In this document: in pieces, positions 16,224-23,460 of the stretch
Numbering within the stretch: the stretch's first letter is position 1
Layout: every line of letters begins with the position of its first letter
DNA from: a virus
Direction: 5' to 3' (one strand)
Virus record (IMG/VR): IMGVR_UViG_3300036045_000002
Coordinates: 16,086-80,085 of that record
Length of the DNA stretch: 64,000 bases
Made by a program: the position numbers and the translations under genes
The notes under the pieces: model-generated
Databases searched by the model: none
What the model was told of the DNA's origin: nothing
Seen by the model: only the letters and a program-made list of their open reading frames with translations

Positions 16224-16314
16224 ACGCCGGCCTCCGTCTGTCGTCCTGGTGTCGTCCGCCGGGAAAACGGGAAAAAGGCGAGTGCGGGAGGAGTCCCGGG
16301 ACTCCTCCCGGGCG

Positions 16315-16623
16315 TTACTTCCCGGCCTTGGAGAACTCGGCCTCCAGTTCCTCGACCGAGACCGCCCCGTCCTTGTCCTGGTCGAGGGCGTCCACCACGG
16401 CCTTGGCGTACACGCCCCTCGTGACGAACGTCCCGACCCCCGCGTCCTTGAGGAGGGACTTGACGCCGTCCTCGGTCAACTTGTCCTCCTGGCCGGCGTA
16501 GGCCGCGAAGGCCGCCTTCCAGTCCCCCGAGTACCGGGTGTCCACCAGGGCCTTGACCCGGTCGATCATCTCCTGGTACCTGGAGGCCTGGACGCGGTCG
16601 TCTTCCGGAATGTCGGTAGGCAC
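16315..16623 (-). CDS. EF-hand calcium-binding protein
   Basis: This 102-residue protein carries one canonical EF-hand loop at residues 81-92 (DQDKDGAVSVEE), with Asp at positions 1, 3 and 5, Gly at 6 and Glu at 12, flanked by helices. An upstream helix-loop-helix (AGQEDKLTEDGVKSLLKD) resembles a degenerate partner EF-hand. The start is a GTG at 16623 with GGAGGA upstream. Calcium binding is strongly supported; the role in the phage is unknown, though virion or receptor binding is possible from context. Confidence 0.75.
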   Translation of the reverse strand: MPTDIPEDDRVQASRYQEMIDRVKALVDTRYSGDWKAAFAAYAGQEDKLTEDGVKSLLKDAGVGTFVTRGVYAKAVVDALDQDKDGAVSVEELEAEFSKAGK

Positions 16624-16675
16624 AGGACGGTCCTCCGGTGGTCGGGATTCTCGGACTCGGTTAGGACTGGACGGA

Positions 16676-16921
16676 CTACCTGCGACGGCCCGGCGGGTCG
16701 ACCCACGGCGTCTCCGTCCACGGCCCCTTGAACGCCAGGTGGTACCATTGGTAGGCCACGGCCGGCGGCCAGAACACGGACGTGACCCCGAAGAAGGCCA
16801 GGCCGGCCGGGACCGGGATCAGGTCGGACGACGCGGCCGTCCAGTAGAGGGTGTAGGCGGCCGCGACGCCCAGGTAGGCGTACAGGGCCGTCCACCAGTC
16901 CAGGGGGATTTCGATGGTCAT
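16676..16921 (-). CDS. Small two-pass membrane protein
   Basis: This 81-residue protein starts MTIEIPLDWWTALYAYLGVA and has two hydrophobic stretches, about residues 8-30 and 36-60, separated by SSDLIPVP. That fits a small hairpin membrane protein such as a holin. The ATG at 16921 lacks a good ribosome site, and the gene may depend on translation from the gene ending at 16941. Upstream in-frame sequence to 17317 is Arg/Pro-rich and rejected. Holin is a guess from size and topology. Confidence 0.5.
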   Translation of the reverse strand: MTIEIPLDWWTALYAYLGVAAAYTLYWTAASSDLIPVPAGLAFFGVTSVFWPPAVAYQWYHLAFKGPWTETPWVDPPGRRR

Positions 16922-16940
16922 GGTGGTAGGCCGCGGCAGG

Positions 16941-17141
16941 TCATTCCGGCGGGGGGACGAGGACGACCCGGGTCGTCGCGAAGTCGTAGTACCTTCGGTC
17001 GAGGGCCTGGTCGGTGTACGCCTCGGCCTCCTCCTCCGTCCTGAACAGGAGGGGCCGGTTGTTGTAGCTGACGACAGGCGACCACCGGTCGGGGCCCCCG
17101 TACCCCCTGGACCGGTGCCAGACGACGTACCTCGTGTCCAC
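16941..17141 (-). CDS. Small hypothetical protein
   Basis: This 66-residue protein runs from a GTG at 17141, with GGAGGAG six bases upstream. The sequence (TRYVVWHRSRGYGGPDRWSP, then RTEEEAEAYTDQALDRRYYD) has good codon bias and looks like a compact alpha/beta domain. A much longer open frame continues upstream but becomes Arg/Gly-rich. No family is recognised. Confidence 0.55.
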   Translation of the reverse strand: MDTRYVVWHRSRGYGGPDRWSPVVSYNNRPLLFRTEEEAEAYTDQALDRRYYDFATTRVVLVPPPE

Positions 17142-17320
17142 GTGGCCCTCCTCCGTGGGAAGGGCGACCTGGACGAAACAAGCCCGTGGCCACCTGTCCG
17201 CCCCCTCGCGGCCCCGGGCCTTTCCGGCCACCCCGGAGGCCGGACCCCGTCCCCGTCCGAACGGAATCCGCCCGCCGGCCCGGGAGGTCGCCTTTCGGCG
17301 GGGCCTGGCCTCACCATTGG

Positions 17321-17737
17321 TCAGGTGAACGCGAGGGCCCCGGACGCCTTCAACGACCCGTCCGGGAGCATGACGACCAGGTAGACCGTCTTGGCCCCGG
17401 CCGCGTGGGTGACGGCGATGTCGATGTCCCCGTCGGCCTCGGACACGGACTCCCCCCGCTTCCCGGTGACCGTCTGGGACGTCCAGCCGTCCGTCCCGCC
17501 GGCGACACCGCCGTCCGGGGCCGTCGCCACCAGCGAGTCCCCGTTGGCGTCGTCGGACAGGAACCACCGGACGTGGCCCCGCACGGCCAGGTCCTTGCCG
17601 CCGCCGTCCTTCAACTGGACGGCCACGGTGATGACGTTCGAGACCTCGGCCCCGATGGTGAAACCGGCGTCGCCCACGGCGGCCGAGGCGTACGGACTCT
17701 TGTTGACGGGGATCTTCGGTCGCACGAACGCTGGCAT
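17321..17737 (-). CDS. Beta-rich virion-type protein, first gene of the leftward structural operon
   Basis: This 138-residue protein has an Ig-like look, with alternating strands (VITVAVQLKDGGGKDLAVRG, KTVYLVVMLPDGSLK) and no hydrophobic helix. It is the first gene after the promoter at 17774-17803, about 35 bases downstream, with GGGAG before the ATG. Being first and short, it may be an abundant virion protein. No family is recognised. Confidence 0.6.
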   Translation of the reverse strand: MPAFVRPKIPVNKSPYASAAVGDAGFTIGAEVSNVITVAVQLKDGGGKDLAVRGHVRWFLSDDANGDSLVATAPDGGVAGGTDGWTSQTVTGKRGESVSEADGDIDIAVTHAAGAKTVYLVVMLPDGSLKASGALAFT

Positions 17738-17773
17738 GGCAGGCTCCCGGGTTCGGGCAGGCGTGACGCCTCG

Positions 17774-17803
17774 AATCTAGCACCAGGTTGACCTTGAGGT
17801 CAA
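17774..17803 (-). promoter_or_regulatory. Sigma70-like promoter for the structural operon
   Basis: On the minus strand TTGACC (17803-17798), an 18-bp spacer and TAGATT (17779-17774) precede the 17737 start by about 35 bases. The -35 lies inside the palindrome at 17782-17809. Confidence 0.6.
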
Positions 17804-17809
17804 CCTGGT
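17782..17809. promoter_or_regulatory. 28-bp perfect palindrome, operator candidate
   Basis: Two perfect 13-bp arms (ACCAGGTTGACCT and its complement) around a central TG cover the -35 and spacer of the structural promoter. The position is ideal for a repressor or activator dimer. No second copy was noticed in the window. Confidence 0.7.
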
Positions 17810-18270
17810 AGGCCGGTCTGGCGGGGCCGGCGAAGGCCGGTCCTTGCCGGCGGACGAGGCGGGATTTCCGCCGGTAGGAAAATTTCCACAAATTTCCTGT
17901 TTTCGGGTGGTTTTGACCGGTTTTTCGGGCCAATCTCCGGAAAATTTTGGCGTGTCGGCTTGTAGGCTGCGAGAATTCGGCAAGGCCGGCAAAATTTTGG
18001 TAGCCTGGCTGGAACTTGCGATCACTTCGACGGCCACACGCACGTCGTTTCATTGGTTGACACGCACACTTTATATTGCGCACGTACACGCACGCGATCA
18101 AACGACAGCGCTGCCAAGCACTCGCTAGACAATGCGTGCGTGTACAGACGTAATCAAACAACACTAAGCGCGTACGTCTGCGTGCGCAACGTAAGCAGTA
18201 ATGACCGGTCGAGTCGGCGCTCGCACGACCGGCACACGTCAGTGCGAGCGTGCTACACTGCGTACACATA

Positions 18271-18288
18271 CATGCGCTGTCTCTAGAC
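18271..18288 (+). repeat. TGCGCTGT...CTAGAC repeat, copy 1
   Basis: CATGCGCTGTCTCTAGAC. Related copies lie at 18303-18318 (CATGCGCTGTCTAGAC) and 18537-18554 (CGTGCGCTGTGTCTAGAC). All are in the same orientation in the control region. Confidence 0.6.
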
Positions 18289-18302
18289 GTTACGAACATG
18301 TG

Positions 18303-18318
18303 CATGCGCTGTCTAGAC
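18303..18318 (+). repeat. TGCGCTGT...CTAGAC repeat, copy 2
   Basis: CATGCGCTGTCTAGAC, same orientation as the copies at 18271 and 18537. Confidence 0.6.
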
Positions 18319-18536
18319 ACAACACGCTCTGACATCAGTGCTGAGAAACTGCGTGCGCATGCGTGCGCAACGAACTACGCAATGACATCGCTTCGCGTAA
18401 TTGCGTGCGCACAAATGCGCAGTGAACTGCGCAGTGTCGCACTACGTTATACGCACTCGCTGCGCCCCCTCGCAGCGCCCCCACACACTACGTTTGCTCA
18501 CAGACGCGATTAGCTCGCATCTGCTGCGTTTCTGTG

Positions 18537-18554
18537 CGTGCGCTGTGTCTAGAC
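18537..18554 (+). repeat. TGCGCTGT...CTAGAC repeat, copy 3
   Basis: CGTGCGCTGTGTCTAGAC, same orientation as the copies at 18271 and 18303. Confidence 0.6.
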
Positions 18555-18635
18555 TCGTCTGCGCCCCGCGCCCCGCAGACGCGAGCTAATGCGAAATTCG
18601 CGACTTCGCGGAATTTCGTGGCCGCGCGGCCGCGA

Positions 18636-18721
18636 TTGGCGCGGCCCTTGCATTACATATGTGCGTCGGGGGCAGACAGCACAAGCGGGCACTTCGCTCG
18701 CACGCGAGGGCCCCCGACGCA
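18636..18721 (+). promoter_or_regulatory. Weak promoter candidate and 5' leader hairpin before 18737
   Basis: TTGGCG (18636) and TATGTG (18658) are 16 bp apart, a weak match. A perfect 12-bp inverted repeat (TGCGTCGGGGGC at 18662-18673 with 18710-18721) then encloses CTCGCACGCGAG. The hairpin is clear; the promoter call is weak and rests partly on similarity of layout to the stronger plus-strand leaders. Confidence 0.45.
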
Positions 18722-18736
18722 GGTCAGGAGTTCGTC

Positions 18737-19168
18737 ATGGGTAGCGCGAAGAAGGCGGCGGTCGCGAGCAAGAAGACCCCCAAGGTGGTGGCCGCGCCGG
18801 TTCAGGCCGAGCCGCAGAAGGTCGAGGTCGCGGAGGTCAAGGTCACGACGACGAAGGCCCAGGTCGGGGCGGACGCGCTGCGGGGGCGGGTCAGCTGCCG
18901 CACGCACGCGATGCACGAGGTGCTGGTCGAGGCGTTCAAGAAGGGGTCGCTGGTGAGCACGAAGGACATCGTCGCGGGGGCCCGGGCGCTCCTGGGCGAG
19001 GGGCACGCGAGCTTCGCGAAGCTGGACAAGACGGCCCCCTCGCACCTGAACACGATGAAGGGCCGGGGGTACGTGGAGCGGGTCACGCTCGCGGGGGGCG
19101 ACGGGGTCAGCAGCACAGGGTGGCGGCTGACGGCCGCGGGCGCGAAGCTGGTCGGGCTCGGCGGCTAA
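18737..19168 (+). CDS. Winged-helix-like DNA-binding protein with basic tail
   Basis: This 143-residue protein has a low-complexity Ala/Lys/Val N-terminus (residues 1-45) and a C-terminal winged-helix-like region. There, SHLNTMKGRGYVERV looks like the recognition helix and first wing strand, followed by TGWRLTAAGAKLV. The same kind of domain ends the proteins at 40438 and 41750. It is likely an abundant nucleoid-type or regulatory protein. CAGGAG sits seven bases before the ATG at 18737; an upstream in-frame start at 18659 would read through the leader hairpin. GCG and CGG codons are more common here than in the structural genes. Confidence 0.65.
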   Translation: MGSAKKAAVASKKTPKVVAAPVQAEPQKVEVAEVKVTTTKAQVGADALRGRVSCRTHAMHEVLVEAFKKGSLVSTKDIVAGARALLGEGHASFAKLDKTAPSHLNTMKGRGYVERVTLAGGDGVSSTGWRLTAAGAKLVGLGG

Positions 19169-19180
19169 GACGCACGAGGA

Positions 19181-19200
19181 GCGCCCCCCACGGGGGGCGC
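19181..19200 (+). terminator. GC-rich intercistronic hairpin
   Basis: An 8-bp perfect stem (GCGCCCCC with GGGGGCGC, loop CACG) between two small genes. No T-run follows, so it may protect the upstream mRNA or only weaken transcription. Confidence 0.5.
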
Positions 19201-19243
19201 TCGCTCTCACCCTCAACCTCACACTCTCTCAGGAGACAAGGTC

Positions 19244-19396
19244 ATGGTCTGGGTGCTCTACGCGACGCGGTGCTTCACGCACGAGGCGGGCCGGTTCGCC
19301 ACGCTAGTCGAGGCCTGGCGGCACATGGAACGGCTGGAGCGGACGAACAACAAGGACGGGTACTTCAAGTTCCACATCGCGCCGGCGGCGGCCTGA
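19244..19396 (+). CDS. Small protein, 50 residues
   Basis: The protein begins MVWVLYATRCFTHEAGRF and continues through a helical WRHMERLERTNN to a short strand and AAA end. AGGAGA lies eight bases upstream, and a strong terminator follows at 19421. The frame has phage-like codon bias. No family is recognised. Confidence 0.6.
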   Translation: MVWVLYATRCFTHEAGRFATLVEAWRHMERLERTNNKDGYFKFHIAPAAA

Positions 19397-19420
19397 GCCG
19401 CTCGCGCCGGGCTAGGTCGT

Positions 19421-19456
19421 CCCTCGGACGTACGGAAGCGCGTCCGAGGGCTTTTT
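19421..19456 (+). terminator. Strong intrinsic terminator
   Basis: A perfect 10-bp stem (CCCTCGGACG with CGTCCGAGGG), 10-base loop and five Ts. It ends the short rightward unit begun near 18660. Confidence 0.9.
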
Positions 19457-19551
19457 CACCTACGGCCGAGCGGTCGAAAGGACGTGCGACCGCGAACCGG
19501 CCACGCCAGGCGAACGGCCGCACGAAACCTACGCCTCGCACGACCTAAGGT

Positions 19552-19711
19552 GCGCTCGACCCAAGGTCACCAGTCGAGGTCAGGTGCTCGACCAAAGGTC
19601 GGCGTTGACCAGTCGACCTGAGGTGGAAACCTGCGGAGCGCCCGACCCAAGGTCCTGGTACCGGTAATTCGCGGTCGGGACCGGTTTCTGCCGGGTGCTC
19701 GACCAAAGGTC
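19552..19711 (+). repeat. Four 17-bp iterons
   Basis: GCGCTCGACCCAAGGTC (19552-19568), GTGCTCGACCAAAGGTC (19584-19600), GCGCCCGACCCAAGGTC (19638-19654) and GTGCTCGACCAAAGGTC (19695-19711). The types alternate and all face the same way, spaced 32, 54 and 57 bp start to start. Each includes GACCNAAGGTC, a near-palindrome. Confidence 0.8.
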
Positions 19712-20148
19712 TGGTTTCGCCGGTTTTTAGCGGAAGTGAGTGGTGCGTACCGCAGTGACGGAAATGACCGGTTTTTACCGGCGTGGTCAGGTTGGTCTGG
19801 TCAGGTGACTAAAAATGCGCCTGCCCCGAGAGGGGGCGCTCCGGACGAAAGTCACGGTCAGGCTACACCTGTCATACCCACACGACCAGCGTACCTGGTC
19901 TGCACACGGCCTAAGGCGTACACGCACGCCTCCTCAGGCGTGGAGCCACGCACGAGACTAGGTGGGAGATCCGGTACAGGGTGTTGACGCCGTTTCGACC
20001 TCCCACGACCTCACTTTTCCTCGATCCTTCTAGGCGGATTTGATTTCCAATTGACCGAATTGCGGTTTCGACTTCCTGCCATGCTTTTCCAGGCGTCCGA
20101 ATCACGGTTGCGCTTCCAATTTACCAACTGACCACAACCACGACCGGG

Positions 20149-21888
20149 TTAGACGAGAGGCGTCAGACACCCGATGCCTCCTATCTGGACTTTCCGTTTG
20201 CCACACACCGAGAAGGCGAGGGCGGCGGAGTCCACCTGGTCCTTGTACCTCCCGAACGGGAAATACTTGTGCTCCTCGACCCAGTTCTCCGCCCAGTCCT
20301 TCCAGGAGTTGGAAATCACGTCCCACTGGTGCTCCGGGAGGTAGACGTTGCCGGCGTTCACCTGGACGCTCCAGGGGTCCGCCCGCTCCTCCTTGCCGCC
20401 CGTCGTCTTGTCCACCTTGATGATGGTCACCCGGTAGCCTCTCAGCGTCCTGGTCGCCGTGTTCTCCGCGCTCTCCTTGCCGCCACTCCCAGGTTCTTGT
20501 TCCACGACCACGCGGACCTTGTACCCGTCCAGTTCGGCCGTCCTCCGGATGAGTTGCTCCCGCTCGAAGCTGTCGTGCCGGAACCTGGTCACGTCCAACA
20601 CCCAGAACCGGCCGTCCGTATCGAGTCCTAGAAGAGTCCCGACCGTGAAAGCGCCCCCGGCCGCCGTGCCGGCCTTGTCCCACGACCTCACAAGATTCTG
20701 CCACTTGTCCGGAGGGCTGCCGTGTTTCAGGCGGTTGACCTTGAACCGTTCGCCTTCCGCCGGGACCGGGTCCTGGAGGAACTGCGAGGCGTAGTATTGC
20801 CCCCCCTTCTGCTTCTCCTCCTTGAGGACTTCCGAGTCCAGGCGGTCGGCGTCCAGGAGGCCGGACTTGTACATCGCCCGGACTTCCGACGGCCGGACGT
20901 TCGGGCCGTCCTCCGCAGGAAGGCAGACGTGACGGACTTTACGCCTCTTGAGGAAGAGGGTCGTCGGGTCGTCCTGGTGGAGGCGTTGCATGACCAGGAT
21001 CATCACCGACACCTTCTTGTCCACCTTCCGGTTGGAGAGCTGCCGGTCGATCCAGTAGTTCACCGTCTTCAGGTCGGCGTCCGACCGTGACTTCAGCGGG
21101 TCGAGGGGGTCGTCTATCGCGATGACGTGGGCGTGCATCCCGGTGACCGTGCCGTTCACCCCGACCGCGTACCGGTACCCGCCGTGGGTGTTCTTGAAGT
21201 ACGTCTTGGTGTTCTGGTCTTCCCGGAGTTTGATCTCCGGGAAGAGCTCCTGGAACCTCTCGGACTGGACGATGTCCCGGGACTTGAGCGACAGGTCGAG
21301 GGCCAGGGTCTCCGAGTAGGAAGCGCCGATGTACCGGCAACTCGGCATGTTCACCCAGCACCAGACCGGGAGCATGACCGAGATGATCGTGGACTTGGTC
21401 GTCCCGGGGGGGATGTTGACGACCAGGTCGTAGAGCTTACCTTTCCCCTCGAAAATCCTCTCGGCCACCAGCTGGAGTTGCTCGCACAGGTACCGGATGT
21501 GCCAGTTCCACACCGGTTTCTCCGCGATGACCACGTCCCAGAAGATCCGGACGAAGTCGTAGAACGAGTCCCGGGCCAGCGACCGTTCCAACTCCTGGCG
21601 GGTGAAGGAAGGCCCCCGGTGTTGGTTCGGTTCCGGTTTCTTCCCGAATAATCTAGACCGGATCTGGCCGGCCTTCCTGGCGCGGACGCGCTTGCGGACG
21701 AGGTGGAGGAGGCGACGCACCTGGCGGATGTCGTGCTTCCGGCGTGTTTCCAACGCCTCAGGCAGTGCCTGTCCGATTCCTTTCAGGCGAGGCGGGATTT
21801 CTGTCAGGCGAGACTCGGAGTCGGACAGGAGCGATTTGTGACGCTTCCTGAGACTGGTGTACGGCAGGACCGACTTCATGGTGGTCAC
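20149..21888 (-). CDS. terL: Terminase large subunit
   Basis: This 579-residue protein is the DNA-packaging motor. Residues about 158-168 carry the Walker A-type VNIPPGTTKST, and about 254-260 HVIAIDDPLDP the Walker B plus adjacent acidic residue. The C-terminal nuclease has Asp in RSWDKAG (about 404), Glu in VVVEQEPGSGG (about 463) and Asp in KDQVDSAALAF (about 548), the RNase H-fold triad. The arrangement resembles the phage terminase family with TIGR01630-type C-terminal domains. It starts at GTG 21888, close behind the small subunit stop, with GGAGGAG upstream; ATG at 21879 is an alternative. Confidence 0.95.
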   Translation of the reverse strand: MTTMKSVLPYTSLRKRHKSLLSDSESRLTEIPPRLKGIGQALPEALETRRKHDIRQVRRLLHLVRKRVRARKAGQIRSRLFGKKPEPNQHRGPSFTRQELERSLARDSFYDFVRIFWDVVIAEKPVWNWHIRYLCEQLQLVAERIFEGKGKLYDLVVNIPPGTTKSTIISVMLPVWCWVNMPSCRYIGASYSETLALDLSLKSRDIVQSERFQELFPEIKLREDQNTKTYFKNTHGGYRYAVGVNGTVTGMHAHVIAIDDPLDPLKSRSDADLKTVNYWIDRQLSNRKVDKKVSVMILVMQRLHQDDPTTLFLKRRKVRHVCLPAEDGPNVRPSEVRAMYKSGLLDADRLDSEVLKEEKQKGGQYYASQFLQDPVPAEGERFKVNRLKHGSPPDKWQNLVRSWDKAGTAAGGAFTVGTLLGLDTDGRFWVLDVTRFRHDSFEREQLIRRTAELDGYKVRVVVEQEPGSGGKESAENTATRTLRGYRVTIIKVDKTTGGKEERADPWSVQVNAGNVYLPEHQWDVISNSWKDWAENWVEEHKYFPFGRYKDQVDSAALAFSVCGKRKVQIGGIGCLTPLV

Positions 21889-21889
21889 G

Positions 21890-22654
21890 TCACTCCTCCT
21901 TCGCGGGCAGTACCCGGTCGCCGTCCCGGTCCCGGATCTTCTGGAGGAGCTTGCGCCGCTCCTCCACCGGGAGGTCGAGGTCGTCCAACGTAACGACCGC
22001 GTGCCCGACTTGCCCCCGGACGTTCACGTCCACAGACTTCCGCACTTCCTTCTTCGTCCCGTACCCGCGGTCGGCGTTGTACGTCTGGTTGACGAACTTG
22101 ACGAGGGCCGGGTCGCCGGCCTTGACCAGGGAGATGAGTTGGGCCTCGAAGAAGTTCTTCTTGTGCCAGTCCATCTCCCGGACGAGTTCCCCGAACCCCG
22201 GGTCGTCCGTGACCCACCGGTCGAAGGTGATCTTCCGGATGTTGACGGCCCGGCAGGCCTCGGTCGCGTTCCAGTTGTAATGCACGAGGGCGTGGAGGAA
22301 GAGGTGTTGGCGGCCCCGCTTCCCGCAGTCCTTGAGCATCCGTTCCACGTAGGTAATCGGGTTGTTGGTCGGGTCCAGGATGGCCTCCCACACTGGCTTC
22401 AGGTGCTCCGGGAGTTGGTCGTAGACGTACTCCATGTACGTCTGCGCCCCGGCGTCGGCCCTGCGGGCCTCGTCTAAGGCGTACTTGACGGAGTCCCGCT
22501 CCCGCTTCCACTTCCTGAAGGTCGTTTCCGGCACCCCGAGAGCCTTAGCGACGTCCCGGTCGGACATCCCGGTCTTGGCCAGGCGGTAGACGATGAGGGG
22601 GGTCTTGTCCGTGAAGATCCGGTCAGGATGGTCTTTCTTGGTCTTGGCTTTCAC
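21890..22654 (-). CDS. terS: Terminase small subunit
   Basis: This 254-residue protein has two helix-turn-helix candidates. GMSDRDVAKALGVPETTFRKW (about residues 29-49) is very clear, and TEACRAVNIRKITFDRW is a second, similar unit. Its position directly before terL fits a DNA-recognition small terminase subunit. The acidic-basic C-terminal end may contact TerL. The start is a GTG at 22654 with GGAG eight bases upstream. The unit is transcribed from its own promoter at 22693-22721, separately from the structural operon. Confidence 0.8.
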   Translation of the reverse strand: MKAKTKKDHPDRIFTDKTPLIVYRLAKTGMSDRDVAKALGVPETTFRKWKRERDSVKYALDEARRADAGAQTYMEYVYDQLPEHLKPVWEAILDPTNNPITYVERMLKDCGKRGRQHLFLHALVHYNWNATEACRAVNIRKITFDRWVTDDPGFGELVREMDWHKKNFFEAQLISLVKAGDPALVKFVNQTYNADRGYGTKKEVRKSVDVNVRGQVGHAVVTLDDLDLPVEERRKLLQKIRDRDGDRVLPAKEE

Positions 22655-22692
22655 CGGTTTTCTCCGGAGGGTGTGGTGGGACGCCGGAAGTG

Positions 22693-22721
22693 AGTCTAAC
22701 CCGCGAGGCCGAAAGTGTCAA
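22693..22721 (-). promoter_or_regulatory. Consensus-like sigma70 promoter for terminase operon
   Basis: On the minus strand TTGACA (22721-22716), a 17-bp spacer and TAGACT (22698-22693). This is the best sigma70 match in the window and lies about 40 bases before the terS start. Confidence 0.8.
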
Positions 22722-22788
22722 CGTGGGGTCAGTAAGCCTGCCGGTCATTTCCCGTCAATTCCCAGCGAATTTAGCCTGAAGATTCCCG

Positions 22789-22817
22789 TTGTAGTGGTTC
22801 GCGTAATTGCGTATGCT
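22789..22817 (+). promoter_or_regulatory. Sigma70-like promoter, plus strand
   Basis: TTGTAG, a 17-bp spacer and TATGCT. It fires away from the terminase promoter and begins the main early/middle gene block. A leader hairpin starts at 22826, near the expected +1. Confidence 0.65.
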
Positions 22818-22825
22818 CACGCACG

Positions 22826-22866
22826 CTGGGCGCACGGCGCGCCCAGACAAGGGCGCGAGACGCGCC
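22826..22866 (+). promoter_or_regulatory. 5' leader hairpins with ACGGC loop
   Basis: CTGGGCGC-ACGGC-GCGCCCAG (22826-22846) is a perfect 8-bp stem, followed by GGCGCG-AGA-CGCGCC (22852-22866). The loop ACGGC recurs at 28118 and 35420. Confidence 0.75.
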
Positions 22867-22887
22867 AATCTAACCACAGAGTCCGTC

Positions 22888-23157
22888 GTGATTACGACCA
22901 TGTCCGAACACGAAATCTACCAGAACATCCTGGGGCCCGTGTACGAGCGCACCAAGAGCATGGCGGTCGCGCCCGACGAGGTGGACGAGATGGAGTGGTT
23001 CTGCAAGTGCGCCGACACGCCGGTCCAGCACGAGATGCACACGAGAGAGGCCGGGGGTCTCGTGGACGAGGTGATGTACGTCCTGGAGCACGGCTACCAG
23101 GCGTTGCTCGACATGGAGATGGAAGCCGCCTACGACCGATACTACAACTACAACTGA
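22888..23157 (+). CDS. Hypothetical protein, first early gene
   Basis: This 89-residue acidic protein (EHEIYQNILGPVYERTKSMA, later DMEMEAAYDRYYNYN) is the first gene after the 22789 promoter. The GTG at 22888 is chosen because the leader GAGTCCGTCGTG is repeated before several other genes here; ATG at 22900 is also possible. No family is recognised. Its place and acidity fit an early host-takeover protein, which is speculation. Confidence 0.55.
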   Translation: MITTMSEHEIYQNILGPVYERTKSMAVAPDEVDEMEWFCKCADTPVQHEMHTREAGGLVDEVMYVLEHGYQALLDMEMEAAYDRYYNYN

Positions 23158-23167
23158 GGAGAAGGTC

Positions 23168-23365
23168 ATGGAAGACTGCCAGCGATGCGAAGCCCTCAAG
23201 AGCGCAGGCAAGGTCCTGAGGTGCCGGAAGTGCCTGTTCGACCCGTTCTTCGAGGACGCGCCCCGAGCGCCCCGCGACGACATCGCAAACCCCGCGCCAG
23301 ATCGCGTAGCGTCGCGTCTGGCGCGTTTCCGCGACGCAGACGAGACGAGTCACACGTTCGCGTAG
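23168..23365 (+). CDS. Small zinc-finger protein
   Basis: This 65-residue protein has CQRCEALKSAGKVLRCRKC (residues 4-22), two CxxC pairs likely to bind one zinc ion. GGAGAAGG precedes the ATG. The last 30 codons run over an inverted repeat (23293-23325) of the same kind as those in intergenic regions at 29391 and 47006, so the functional protein may have ended earlier in ancestors. Confidence 0.55.
   Translation: MEDCQRCEALKSAGKVLRCRKCLFDPFFEDAPRAPRDDIANPAPDRVASRLARFRDADETSHTFA
23293..23325 (+). promoter_or_regulatory. Inverted repeat CGCGCCAGA...TCTGGCGCG
   Basis: A perfect 9-bp stem upstream of the 29-bp element at 23365. The same GCGCCAGA arm recurs at 29391, 36555 and 47007, ahead of the same element. 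Confidence 0.55.
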
Positions 23366-23393
23366 GTCGTCGATTCTACGCGATTCTAGAGCG
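23365..23393 (+). promoter_or_regulatory. 29-bp conserved upstream element, copy 1
   Basis: A 29-bp sequence beginning GGTCGTCGATTCTACG and ending CGATTCTAGAGCG. Copies of the same length lie at 29462-29490 and 36607-36635, and the last 16 bases recur at 47014-47029. It may be a promoter for a phage or host sigma factor, or an operator. Confidence 0.55.
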
Positions 23394-23460
23394 TTCAGGA
23401 ATGAAACCGGTCGTCCTCTACTACCGTGGCCAGAAACTCACCATCAAAAGGAGTGACCTC

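Larger units (their letters stand above)
17738..18736. other. Non-coding divergent control region, about 1 kb
   Basis: No convincing gene is present between the structural operon (leftward) and the 18737 gene (rightward). The left part holds a promoter with a 28-bp palindrome and then AT-richer DNA with two copies of AAAATTTTGG. The part from about 18000 to 18660 is rich in alternating GTGCGC/ACGCAC runs and palindromes (for example GGCCGCGCGGCC near 18620), three CATGCGCTGT/CTAGAC repeats, and arms ATTAGCTCGC (18509-18518) and GCGAGCTAAT (18581-18590). Its base composition differs from every gene around it. Open frames here are short, start poorly and use other codons. Confidence 0.7.
19397..20148. 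other. Non-coding region between convergent units, with iteron-like array
   Basis: No credible gene is seen over about 750 bp between the 19396 stop and the terminase stop. The left end holds a terminator. The 19540-19785 part holds four 17-bp iterons, two copies of a CCAGTCGA..AGGTG sequence (about 19570 and 19609), and three CCGG-Nx-CCGG or near-CCGG small palindromes (19681-19694, about 19719-19733 and 19768-19781). From about 19990 to 20148 the sequence is AT-richer. The array could be a packaging site, an origin or a recombination site. Confidence 0.65.

Noticed and set aside
17844-18128. Small plus-strand frame in the control region
   Set aside because: No ribosome site, codon choice unlike phage genes, and overlaps repeats and palindromes.
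19552-19711. Iteron array considered as CRISPR
   Set aside because: Repeats are 17 bp with irregular spacing and only four copies, with no cas genes nearby.
19911-20105. 64-codon minus-strand frame between terL and the iteron array
   Set aside because: GTG start with only a poor GGAAG, A/T-rich third positions unlike the phage, and Arg/Cys-rich end. It is left as non-coding, although a host-derived small gene cannot be excluded.
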